The notes beneath the pieces were generated by a model, which did not search any database, was not told where the DNA came from, and saw only the letters and a list, made by a program, of their open reading frames with translations. Below, piece by piece: positions 1-5,850 of a stretch of 6,391 bases of DNA. The stretch comes from CAIJXO01 sp964485905 (GTDB lineage: Bacteria; Patescibacteriota; Minisyncoccia; Phycocordibacterales; GWA1-40-21), in contig CAZAJY010000036.1 in NCBI GenBank assembly GCA_964485905.1, positions 1 through 6,391 of the forward strand. The letters are read 5' to 3'. A program made the translations under genes and the position numbers. Position 1 is the stretch's first letter. Every line of letters begins with the position of its first letter.

Positions 1-253
1 CTGGTAAATGCTGTCGATAATAATCTGCGCCTGGATTTGGCATGCCCATGGAATTGAGAGAAAATCCCGGGCTGGACCAAAAAACTTCACCGCTATTGCC
101 TGGCCTTGGGTTAACCGCAATGGAACCGATCATAATCGCTGCTGTCGGAGCTCGCGCTAATTTTCGCGCCTCTTCAACTAATCGACAAGTTCCAGCCGCA
201 TTCATCAACGGATGCTCCAGCCGAATTCCTGCTAACCTCACCGATAAGTCCAC
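1..253 (-). CDS. pyrD: Dihydroorotate dehydrogenase family protein (class 1A-like), N-terminal 84 residues, runs off the left edge
   Basis: The family consists of FMN-dependent cytosolic enzymes that oxidise dihydroorotate to orotate in pyrimidine synthesis. Translating the minus strand from a GTG at 253 gives an N-terminus typical of the family: residues 2-16 form the opening strand ending in HP, followed by MNAAGT (17-22), PGN (51-53), and LNSMGMPNPGADYY (66-79). The last stretch matches the substrate-binding NSMGLPN segment of Lactococcus PyrDA, and the residue numbers agree (N67, M69, G70). The GTG start is chosen because AGGAGG lies 4 bases upstream and the protein begins as the family does; the in-frame ATG at residue 17 would remove a conserved strand. 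Odd point: residue 43, a lysine at the active site of Lactococcus PyrDA, is glycine here (MIGS instead of ITKS by my alignment). A paralogue with another substrate is therefore possible. The gene has its own promoter. The 3' part and catalytic loop lie outside the window. Confidence 0.85.
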   Translation of the reverse strand, partial: MDLSVRLAGIRLEHPLMNAAGTCRLVEEARKLARAPTAAIMIGSIAVNPRPGNSGEVFWSSPGFSLNSMGMPNPGADYYRQHLP

Positions 254-257
254 GACA

Positions 258-263
258 CCTCCT
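258..263 (-). promoter_or_regulatory. Strong Shine-Dalgarno of the pyrD-like gene
   Basis: The minus strand reads AAAAGGAGGTGTC directly before the GTG start. AGGAGG ends 4 bases upstream of the start codon. It fixes the GTG as the start and shows that this genome uses Shine-Dalgarno initiation for at least some genes. Confidence 0.85.
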
Positions 264-276
264 TTTATTGATGCTT

Positions 277-304
277 ATTATATCTTATTTTTCATATCTG
301 TCAA
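277..304 (-). promoter_or_regulatory. Consensus sigma-70-type promoter of the pyrD-like gene
   Basis: The minus strand carries TTGACA (304-299), a 16-base spacer, and TATAAT (282-277). Both hexamers are perfect matches to consensus. The predicted transcript starts near 270 and gives a leader of about 17 bases that contains the AGGAGG. A short GGCC-AATA-GGCC dyad (305-316) abuts the -35 box on its upstream side. No other regulatory element is apparent. Confidence 0.85.
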
Positions 305-320
305 GGCCAATAGGCCGCAG

Positions 321-340
321 CCCTGAGCGTAGTCGAACGG
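321..340. repeat. Short element resembling the interspersed CTGAGCGTAGTCGA repeat
   Basis: The sequence CCCTGAGCGTAGTCGAACGG closely resembles a short, partly palindromic sequence (CCCTGAGCGTAGTCGAAGGG type) that I recall as highly repeated in intergenic regions of many unrelated bacterial genomes. Only one copy is in this window, so repetition in this genome is not shown here. It lies between the pyrD-like promoter and the terminator of the next operon, the usual kind of place for such elements. Confidence 0.45.
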
Positions 341-358
341 ACAACCTACCTGTGGATT

Positions 359-390
359 AAAAAATGGACTCGTTCGCGTACGAGTCCATT
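359..390 (-). terminator. Rho-independent terminator of the Panacea operon
   Basis: Perfect 11-bp stem (AATGGACTCGT at 363-373 with ACGAGTCCATT at 380-390) and a 6-base loop. On the minus strand it is followed by six T (364-359), partly shared with the stem foot. The T tract is only on the minus-strand exit side, so it terminates transcription arriving from the 457-1420 operon and insulates the pyrD-like promoter. Confidence 0.85.
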
Positions 391-456
391 AAGAGATGTT
401 TAGACTATCATGGTTAATAAAAATATTCTGCCGTCTTATTTTTTACCGAGAAAGAA

Positions 457-861
457 TTACTCTATTATTTTTTTAAGGACAGGATCATTAGGAAGCATGC
501 CTTCTTGCAGCGCATCTTTTATTTCTTTTTTCATTTTTTCAAGATCCCCCTCGTTCAAAGAGCAAATTTTTTCCGGAGATTCATTGAATCCTCCGCTAAC
601 ATCACCCCCTTTGGCAGTAACAAGGGGCACGGCCCTATTATTGAATGGAACTGTCGTTAGCATAACAAAATAACATATATCTAAATTTAATGCTCGAGGA
701 CGACTTTCCGCGTTTTTAAATAAAGCGGTGCATGTTTTATTCAGCAATACGGTTTCTTCTAAATCTAATATCTTCGCGGCATATGTTATATTTTCTGTCT
801 CGACCCAATAGACATACTCTTTTTCTCTATATCTAAAAACGTCACCAAATTTATACAACAT
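457..861 (-). CDS. Hypothetical 134-residue protein, candidate toxin partner of the Panacea antitoxin
   Basis: I do not recognise this protein with certainty. It starts MLYKFGDVFRYREKEYVYW and has a mostly beta N-terminal part: a GDVF turn near residues 6-9 and a hydrophobic strand CYFVMLTT at 63-70 followed by FNNRAVPL (73-80). A charged helical tail occupies about 103-134. An opening GDVF strand and a central hydrophobic strand leading to a polar turn are loosely reminiscent of the SH3-like PemK/MazF toxin fold; this is an impression, not a motif match. It lies 16 bases downstream of the Panacea gene on the same strand with no promoter between, and a terminator follows at 359-390. Panacea-domain antitoxins are known to pair with many unrelated toxins encoded next to them, so the location is the main argument for a toxin role. 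No Shine-Dalgarno is obvious before the ATG. No signal peptide or membrane segment is seen. Confidence 0.6.
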   Translation of the reverse strand: MLYKFGDVFRYREKEYVYWVETENITYAAKILDLEETVLLNKTCTALFKNAESRPRALNLDICYFVMLTTVPFNNRAVPLVTAKGGDVSGGFNESPEKICSLNEGDLEKMKKEIKDALQEGMLPNDPVLKKIIE

Positions 862-877
862 AGGATTTATTCTTCGG

Positions 878-1420
878 TTAGTTCAAAATTTTTAATGCTA
901 ATTCAATTTCTTCTTTAGACACCAAACAATTATTATCTTTGGCCGCCAAAGAATAGCTGATTTCTTGCAGTAAATAAGTTTCCCTCCATGCTGATTCCTT
1001 ATGTGAAGCGTCCTCTATCTCTTTTGCGGTTTTAGTGGCAAATCTTGCACAAACTTCTTTCATAACCTCAATTTCTCTTTTTGAAAAAAGTCTTTCATCT
1101 TGCTCTACAAATTTTTTTAAAGGAACAATTCGATGTAGATAGTTGCTTTCTGTTTTTTCAATCCTTATTGTGTCGGCTAAGACAGAATTGTCTAAGTCTT
1201 CAGTGACAGTGCTAACTAAATCCATTATGCCCGACGGAACTGGACCATAATCAAGATGAATGTATGTATCCCATGTAATGGGAACACCATATTTTTTCAG
1301 GTGACCAAAGTCAGCGAAGTAAAACAATTTCATAAGTTTTACTTTCCCCAATAAACTCTTATCCGTATAGGTCCCAAAAAATCTTATCATTGCCTTTAAT
1401 TTTGGAAGCGGTATTTTCAT
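878..1420 (-). CDS. Panacea/SocA-like (DUF4065) domain protein, probable antitoxin
   Basis: The 180-residue protein shows the Panacea (SocA/GepA-like, DUF4065) signature: LMKLFYFADFGHLKKYG at 29-45, ITWDTYIHLDYGPVPSGI at about 48-65 containing the family's YGPVP turn, and ASHKESAW at 138-145 with the conserved H140 and W145. It is a soluble, mostly helical protein of usual length for the family. Panacea domains are known as antitoxins that neutralise diverse toxins by direct contact, and SocA is a proteolytic adaptor for its toxin SocB. Here it is first in a two-gene operon with the 134-residue protein, the antitoxin-first order common in toxin-antitoxin loci. The ATG at 1420 is only 8 bases beyond a TATAAT box, so the mRNA should be leaderless. 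An inverted repeat covers that box and may be an operator. Domain assignment is firm; antitoxin function is inferred. Confidence 0.85.
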   Translation of the reverse strand: MKIPLPKLKAMIRFFGTYTDKSLLGKVKLMKLFYFADFGHLKKYGVPITWDTYIHLDYGPVPSGIMDLVSTVTEDLDNSVLADTIRIEKTESNYLHRIVPLKKFVEQDERLFSKREIEVMKEVCARFATKTAKEIEDASHKESAWRETYLLQEISYSLAAKDNNCLVSKEEIELALKILN

Positions 1421-1440
1421 ATGTTTTAATTATAAAACAT
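1421..1440. repeat. Inverted repeat over the Panacea-gene -10 box, possible operator
   Basis: ATGTTTTA (1421-1428) and TAAAACAT (1433-1440) are perfect 8-base inverted arms around four central bases. The dyad touches the ATG at 1420 and spans the whole -10 hexamer. Its position would suit binding by an autorepressor, as in many toxin-antitoxin operons, but no DNA-binding motif is evident in either operon protein. Confidence 0.5.
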
Positions 1441-1457
1441 AAATCATAATTACGCAA
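1429..1457 (-). promoter_or_regulatory. Promoter of the Panacea operon, predicted leaderless
   Basis: The minus strand has TATAAT (1434-1429) with TTGCGT (1457-1452) 17 bases upstream; the -10 is perfect and the -35 matches 3 of 6. The expected start point is near 1422, within two bases of the A of the ATG. There is no room for a ribosome binding site, so translation should begin on a leaderless message. Confidence 0.65.
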
Positions 1458-1544
1458 GCCCTGGCGGTGTGCATAAACCCTTTAATTTTAACAAAAACGA
1501 CCCATTTAGGGGCGAATTTTAAGAAATCACTTTTAGCTATTTAG

Positions 1545-1627
1545 TTGATTTTCCCTGCTCTTTAGTCCTAGGCGATGGAACGAGGTTAGCGCCGATTTTT
1601 TGATTCTGCCCTGCTCTTATGCCCTTA
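1545..1627 (+). repeat. Imperfect direct repeat (two copies, 55-56 bases apart) in the divergent intergenic region
   Basis: Copy 1 (1545-1570) is TTGATT-TT-CCCTGCTCTTTAG then TCCTA. Copy 2 (1600-1627) is TTGATT-CTG-CCCTGCTCTTATG then CCCTTA. They share TTGATT and CCCTGCTCTT, with a one-base shift in spacing. Between them is a weak GGCG (1571-1574)/CGCC (1590-1593) dyad followed by GATTTTTT. The copies lie upstream of the methyltransferase promoter and could be protein-binding sites or the remnant of an older element. Apart from the promoters, I see no gene or RNA in 1441-1716. Confidence 0.45.
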
Positions 1628-1681
1628 TATTTTATTGGCTTAATTATCCTGATGTGGTAAAATTAATAATGAATACCCCCC

Positions 1682-1709
1682 TTGTCTAATAATTTCAAAA
1701 CGATATAAT
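1682..1709 (+). promoter_or_regulatory. Promoter of the methyltransferase gene, predicted leaderless
   Basis: TTGTCT (1682-1687, 4 of 6 matches), a 16-base spacer, and a perfect TATAAT (1704-1709). Seven bases separate the -10 box from the ATG at 1717, so the transcript should start at or one base before the start codon. There is no Shine-Dalgarno. An upstream in-frame ATG at 1669 hits a stop after six codons, which supports 1717 as the start. Confidence 0.7.
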
Positions 1710-1716
1710 AATATAT

Positions 1717-3036
1717 ATGCCGCTATTAGCACAAGCAATCAAAAAAACCTTTCTAAATTTGAGACCCTGCAAAAGCTGGTCTTTTTGTGACGTAGGGCGG
1801 AAAGAAACCAATGCCCTTACTCATAACTACCATCGCTATCCGGCAAAGTTCATTCCACAAATCGTCAAAAAACTAATTAAGGATTACGCTCCGAACGATA
1901 CACAAGTTGTTTGCGATCCGTTCGGCGGATGTGGAACGACCTTGGTTGAAGCGAAACTTTTGGGGCACAAGAGTATTGGTTTTGATATAAACCCTGTTGC
2001 CAAACTTATCACACAGACCAAAACAACCGCCATCAAACCGCGAACGCTTACAAACAATAGAAATAAATTTTTAGAGTATTACGAAAATGCTCCATCGGTC
2101 TCGCGTGTCCATCATCAACGTATCAACTACTGGTTTGACGAAGCAACTGTCCAAGAATTAGACAAAATTTATTTTGCGATTAAAAAAATCAAGAATCACA
2201 ATGTTCGCCGTTTTTTTCTCTGTTCTTTTTCCCATAACCTGAAAAACTGCTCTCGTTGGTTGATGAAAAGCATTAAACCAACAATTGATAAAGACAAAAC
2301 CCTACCAAATCCCAAAGAAACTTTTTTGCGACATCTAGATTCAATGATAAAGAAGAATGGGCAATTTTATGCTACCCTTACTCAATTAGGATACATTAAT
2401 ACCTCCGCAAAAATGTACCGCAAAGATTCTACAAAAAAACTTCCGATTAAATCAGAAGCCGTTGATCTTATTATCACCTCGCCACCCTATGTCACATCAT
2501 ATGAATATGCTGATCTTCATCAGCTTTCATTACTTTGGTTCGGCGATGACCCTAAACACTTTAAGAAGTGGCATCATTTTAGTAATGAATTTATAGATTT
2601 TCGCAGAAATTTCATCGGCACAAGTTCAAAAAAGAAAAAAAGTGGTGATTTTAATAGTACGATAGCAAAACAGATCGTTGATGACTTGGCGCAAATAGAA
2701 CGCCCACTTGCTATTGATGTTGCAAATTATTTTTTGGATATGAAGACGGTTTTTTCCGAAATGTACCGAATACTTAAAACAGGTAGTAAGGCATGCGTTA
2801 TTATTGGCAATACAAATTTACGTGGAATTAAAATTCTAAACGCACAAGTTGCGGTAGAACAGATGCAGGCCGCTGGTTTTCAAAAAACTATTTTTATCAA
2901 GAGAGAGATTCTAAATAAAATGATCACCCCTTGGCGGGATTTAGAAAGCGGTAAATTTACCGGAATGAATAATCCACTTAAAACTCGTACCTATGAACAT
3001 GAATATATTATTATAATGGAAAAATTATCTCGATAA
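1717..3036 (+). CDS. Site-specific DNA methyltransferase (amino-MTase, N4-cytosine or N6-adenine type)
   Basis: The 439-residue enzyme should transfer a methyl group from S-adenosylmethionine to an exocyclic amine in DNA. Visible motifs: HRYPAKFIP (39-47), a motif X-like N-terminal segment of this group; DPFGGCGTT (67-75), the SAM-binding motif I; GFDINP (88-93), motif II with D90; and TSPPY (254-258), the catalytic motif IV, followed by SYEYADLHQ. SPPY is more frequent in N4-cytosine enzymes, but an N6-adenine product cannot be excluded. Motif I precedes motif IV with about 165 residues between them, an order like that of the alpha group. That insert (about 95-250) is the likely target-recognition region. 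A C-terminal sheet follows (YRILKTGSKACVIIG, about 350-364) and TYEHEYIIIM near the end. The gene converges with the GHKL ATPase gene and overlaps it by 12 bases, which suggests that this is the protective methylase of that system. The target sequence cannot be read from the protein. Confidence 0.88.
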   Translation: MPLLAQAIKKTFLNLRPCKSWSFCDVGRKETNALTHNYHRYPAKFIPQIVKKLIKDYAPNDTQVVCDPFGGCGTTLVEAKLLGHKSIGFDINPVAKLITQTKTTAIKPRTLTNNRNKFLEYYENAPSVSRVHHQRINYWFDEATVQELDKIYFAIKKIKNHNVRRFFLCSFSHNLKNCSRWLMKSIKPTIDKDKTLPNPKETFLRHLDSMIKKNGQFYATLTQLGYINTSAKMYRKDSTKKLPIKSEAVDLIITSPPYVTSYEYADLHQLSLLWFGDDPKHFKKWHHFSNEFIDFRRNFIGTSSKKKKSGDFNSTIAKQIVDDLAQIERPLAIDVANYFLDMKTVFSEMYRILKTGSKACVIIGNTNLRGIKILNAQVAVEQMQAAGFQKTIFIKREILNKMITPWRDLESGKFTGMNNPLKTRTYEHEYIIIMEKLSR

Positions 3037-3041
3037 TTTTT
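3020..3041. repeat. Inverted repeat shared by the two convergent 3' ends
   Basis: AAAAATTATC (3020-3029) and GATAATTTTT (3032-3041) are perfect 10-base inverted arms around TC. Both stop codons lie inside it: TAA at 3034-3036 for the methyltransferase and TAA at 3027-3025 on the minus strand for the ATPase. As RNA it could fold as a 9-bp AT stem with a CTCG loop followed by T on either strand, so it may act as a weak two-way terminator. Because of the symmetry both proteins end in KLSR. Confidence 0.7.
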
Positions 3042-5595
3042 TGATATTCTGAATAACCATCTTGGCCGTAGCACGAATCGCCCTTTCGAACACCTCCTCG
3101 CGTGGATCGACAGTACTTATACTCGCACTACCATTAAAATTCAAATCTTTAAATTCTAAAAACATCCATACAGCATTTATATAGATCTGCTTAAATAAGA
3201 CATCCCTGGCAACCTCTCGGTCATTCACCGAGATTTTTCTTAAATCGTCAAATGGTTTCGAATCAACATTTATTTTTATTCTTTTTAAATCTTTCCAAGA
3301 AGGGATTCTGGCAATTGAATTTTCATCCCACACGGGTGTATCGTTGTCCCAATTGGCCCTCTCGACTCTTTCTGGTCGCGGTAAATCAACCTGTGATTCA
3401 GTATTGGGTTGAATTATCTCGGTGGGTATTATCAAATTAAAAATATTCTTATTATCCTTGATCGTGATTTTAATATCATTGATCTTTTTTATTTCATCTC
3501 TTTTATAATGTAACTTTATCGAAAGAATTCCTTCATGCAATTTTGACTTACCAAAATCAATATCTTCATGCGGATGTATAGTAAGCGATCCTGGATTAGA
3601 TGCGCGTTCAAAATAATCATCCACGGCATCTGTATTAATTTTTAATTTGGTCGCTTCATTTAATAAAATCTGCAATTTCTTTTTTGAGGGCGCAAAGAAT
3701 GTTGGAAACTCTTGACCAAGATATGGAATTTTTTCTTTTAAAATAACAGTCGCTATCCCATTAATTTCTATACCTTTCGAAGGTACGCGAAGCTGAAAAA
3801 TTAACGCCTCCTCTTGAGGAGCTTTAAAACTTGGATTAGCATCAATTCTAAAGGTTAATCGTCCATTTTTATAAGATGAAAAAGCTATTTGAAAATGTTC
3901 CGATTTTCCCCAATCATATTCACCACGATCTTCACATCGCTCAAATAATTTCGCATCGGCTTTGGTATCAAAAGAAATTTTTCCATATGATCCCTCTTCA
4001 ATTTCACGGGGATCGGGGCCAATTAATTCAAATTTTTGAGGAAGATAGGTGCCCTCATATTCTGGATCTGGGGGTGGCTCCACACCATCATCATCTTTTT
4101 TCTTAACAGGAAAATCGTCGCCGATATCAAAAAGCTCTCTGAGTTCAGGTTGACCTTCTATCTCCTTCATTAATTCTTTTCTAAGAAGATCGTCTCTAAA
4201 CGAATCTTCTGATGTAAAGGCTAATCGAGCATATTCTTCATCTAGTTCTTTAAAATTTCCACTCTCAAAAAATATTTTTAACCTTTCGAGCGCAAGGCGC
4301 GTTGTTGCGTTATTTTTAAACTTTTCTCGTCCAGAATGAAGCATCTGAGCAACGGGAGGATTAATACTTGATATATCAATAAATGCAAAAAGATATGGCG
4401 ATAAATCCACCAATTCACATTCATTTCTTAACCATGAAAGATTCTCTGTGTGTAAAACAAGTCCGTCTTTAATGAAAAAAACCTTTTCGGGCATTTCAAG
4501 ATAAGAACTAAGGTCATCTTTCGTCTCCATTTTGTGTTTAAATATAAAAACCTCAATCTCTTTTTTGCCTATTTCGCCTAAATCAACTGGTAATCTTCGA
4601 GGATAAGCATCTCGAAGTATTTCTGGTTTACGCAAAAGTTTTTCGCGAAGACCAAAAATAGTATAATCAATACCTCCTCTATAATCACGAAGCTCTTTTA
4701 GATAAATTGGCAGGGGCACGTCTGGAAGTTTTTTCTCCATAAATTCATTTAATCCTCTAAATACAATATTCCCCTTTTGTGGTAACTGATAATCATATAA
4801 TTTAACCAGACAGCCCTCATTAAAGACATAATTATCAACCTGGATGGCCTCGTCGGCAGGAAAAGAAAATATATCTTCTGTATTTTTCTCAACCAAATAT
4901 TCATAGACAAATTTCTCAGAAGTATAATCAAAGCGTCGGCGTACGATCGTAAAGCCGAAATGATCATAATTCGGAAGACGATCTTTGTCTTTTATCGTCG
5001 CAGGGCGTCGACATAAGATAAATTGTAAATAATTAAAATCATAAGTATTGGGGTTTCCTGCAAAACCAAGGGGGCTTGAACCTCCTTGATTATAAGTACC
5101 ATAGACAAAAGGAATCTTTTCCTTAATGTTTTGATTAAGACTGACGATGGTGTTTTTTATATTATTGGGTTGTTGTCCCTCACCTTTGTCTATAATTGTT
5201 ATGGTTGGCCTATCGCGCTTGCCCTCGGCCGTAACTCGCAACCATTCCTTAGCAAACTCTGATCTTTTCTCTCGTAGTTTCTCTTTCCCACCGAAAAAAC
5301 GCTGAAGAGCCTCGGCCATTGTTCTAGGTGCTGTATTTTTGTCGCGCGGATCAATGCCCTCCTCATAACAACGTCGCATTAATATCGCATCTATTGAATT
5401 TGTAATTTTTTCCATTAAAGCGTTATCTGCGTCACGCATTTGCCCATCAATGGTTCCAACATTATTCGACCGACCGCCATAAAAAAGCCAACCCTCTTCA
5501 TCAAGTTTTTCCTTTTTCACAATCTTCTCTAATTCTTCGGAGGTTTGACACTTCAAAATTTCTAATAAAATTATTTTATTTTTCTGTGATTCCAT
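3025..5595 (-). CDS. GHKL-type (MutL/MORC/Hsp90-like) ATPase of a putative restriction-modification-like defence system
   Basis: The 856-residue protein carries an N-terminal GHKL ATP-binding domain. The N box is EKITNSIDA (62-70; E62, N66, D69). The G1 box is DKGEG (136-140). A G2-like glycine loop, GTYNQGGSSPLGFAG, spans 166-180. The segment YGGRSNNVGTIDGQ (39-52), just before the N box, also looks typical of a bacterial family I recall next to DNA methylases. Residues about 250-460 look like the second, transducer-like part (HSGREKF, 420-426). An acidic, proline-rich linker (about 500-515) leads to a beta-rich region (about 520-730), and a helical tail ends at 856. No PD-(D/E)xK, HNH or helicase motif is recognisable. 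MutL/MORC-like GHKL ATPases are known in predicted bacterial restriction-modification loci, which fits the convergent methyltransferase. The ATG at 5595 is 5 bases after the stop of the small upstream gene and has no Shine-Dalgarno, so translational coupling is likely. ATPase fold: confident; defence role: inferred. Confidence 0.82.
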   Translation of the reverse strand: MESQKNKIILLEILKCQTSEELEKIVKKEKLDEEGWLFYGGRSNNVGTIDGQMRDADNALMEKITNSIDAILMRRCYEEGIDPRDKNTAPRTMAEALQRFFGGKEKLREKRSEFAKEWLRVTAEGKRDRPTITIIDKGEGQQPNNIKNTIVSLNQNIKEKIPFVYGTYNQGGSSPLGFAGNPNTYDFNYLQFILCRRPATIKDKDRLPNYDHFGFTIVRRRFDYTSEKFVYEYLVEKNTEDIFSFPADEAIQVDNYVFNEGCLVKLYDYQLPQKGNIVFRGLNEFMEKKLPDVPLPIYLKELRDYRGGIDYTIFGLREKLLRKPEILRDAYPRRLPVDLGEIGKKEIEVFIFKHKMETKDDLSSYLEMPEKVFFIKDGLVLHTENLSWLRNECELVDLSPYLFAFIDISSINPPVAQMLHSGREKFKNNATTRLALERLKIFFESGNFKELDEEYARLAFTSEDSFRDDLLRKELMKEIEGQPELRELFDIGDDFPVKKKDDDGVEPPPDPEYEGTYLPQKFELIGPDPREIEEGSYGKISFDTKADAKLFERCEDRGEYDWGKSEHFQIAFSSYKNGRLTFRIDANPSFKAPQEEALIFQLRVPSKGIEINGIATVILKEKIPYLGQEFPTFFAPSKKKLQILLNEATKLKINTDAVDDYFERASNPGSLTIHPHEDIDFGKSKLHEGILSIKLHYKRDEIKKINDIKITIKDNKNIFNLIIPTEIIQPNTESQVDLPRPERVERANWDNDTPVWDENSIARIPSWKDLKRIKINVDSKPFDDLRKISVNDREVARDVLFKQIYINAVWMFLEFKDLNFNGSASISTVDPREEVFERAIRATAKMVIQNIKKLSR

Positions 5596-5600
5596 ATGAT

Positions 5601-5825
5601 TTATAACTTAAATTCTTTATTTTTAGAATAATGAAATCTGGCCTTTATCTCCCTGGTCTTTTTTTCAATTTCAGAAAAAATTTTATTAATTTCGTCTTCG
5701 GTATATTCATAAGCGCTTCTATTAGCGCAATTTCCAAGGACTCTTAATCTTTTTAAAACTTCATTGGTTCTATAAACGGCCAATCTTTTAAATCTTTCTT
5801 TTCTGTCTTCTATTTTATTGTCCAT
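5601..5825 (-). CDS. Small basic helical protein (74 residues) in operon with the GHKL ATPase
   Basis: I cannot name this protein. It is predicted to be nearly all helix: helix 1 about residues 5-30, a turn GNCANRSAYEYT (31-42), and helix 2 about 43-64 with a KKTREIKARF pattern, so a helical hairpin or short coiled coil is likely. It is rich in Lys and Arg, has one Cys (C33), and shows no signal peptide. The ATG at 5825 is chosen over an in-frame GTG at 5849 because the GTG lies one base from the TATAAT box and would be outside the transcript. It is first in the operon and ends 5 bases before the ATPase gene, so the two products are probably made together and may interact. I have an impression, not a proof, of similar small proteins beside methylase and ATPase genes in other bacteria. 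A regulator of the system is an alternative, though no helix-turn-helix is evident. Confidence 0.75.
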   Translation of the reverse strand: MDNKIEDRKERFKRLAVYRTNEVLKRLRVLGNCANRSAYEYTEDEINKIFSEIEKKTREIKARFHYSKNKEFKL

Positions 5826-5850
5826 AATTTTATATTTATTAAATAACACT

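Noticed and set aside
42..326. Open frame of 94 codons on the plus strand at the left edge
   Set aside because: It is antisense to the pyrD-like gene, whose family motifs, promoter and Shine-Dalgarno are clear; the plus-strand translation shows no recognisable protein.
410..673. Open frame of 87 codons on the plus strand
   Set aside because: Antisense to the 134-residue operon gene, which has the operon context and terminator; no promoter or Shine-Dalgarno was seen for the plus-strand frame.
1571..1600. GGCG/CGCC dyad followed by GATTTTTT, resembling a plus-strand terminator
   Set aside because: The stem is only 4 bp with a 15-base loop and no gene ends upstream on the plus strand, so it is not called as a terminator.
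1441..1716. Search for a CRISPR array, tRNA or other structured RNA in the longest intergenic region
   Set aside because: Only two imperfect copies of a short repeat are present, without regular spacers, and no cloverleaf or riboswitch-like core was found.
3252..5000. Several short open frames on both strands within the ATPase gene (for example 3252-3440, 3876-4106, 4749-4967)
   Set aside because: They are shadows of the long ATPase frame, with low-complexity translations and no start signals.
5826..5849. GTG start at 5849 for the small protein
   Set aside because: The GTG lies directly after the TATAAT box and so before the expected transcription start; the ATG at 5825 gives a normal leader.
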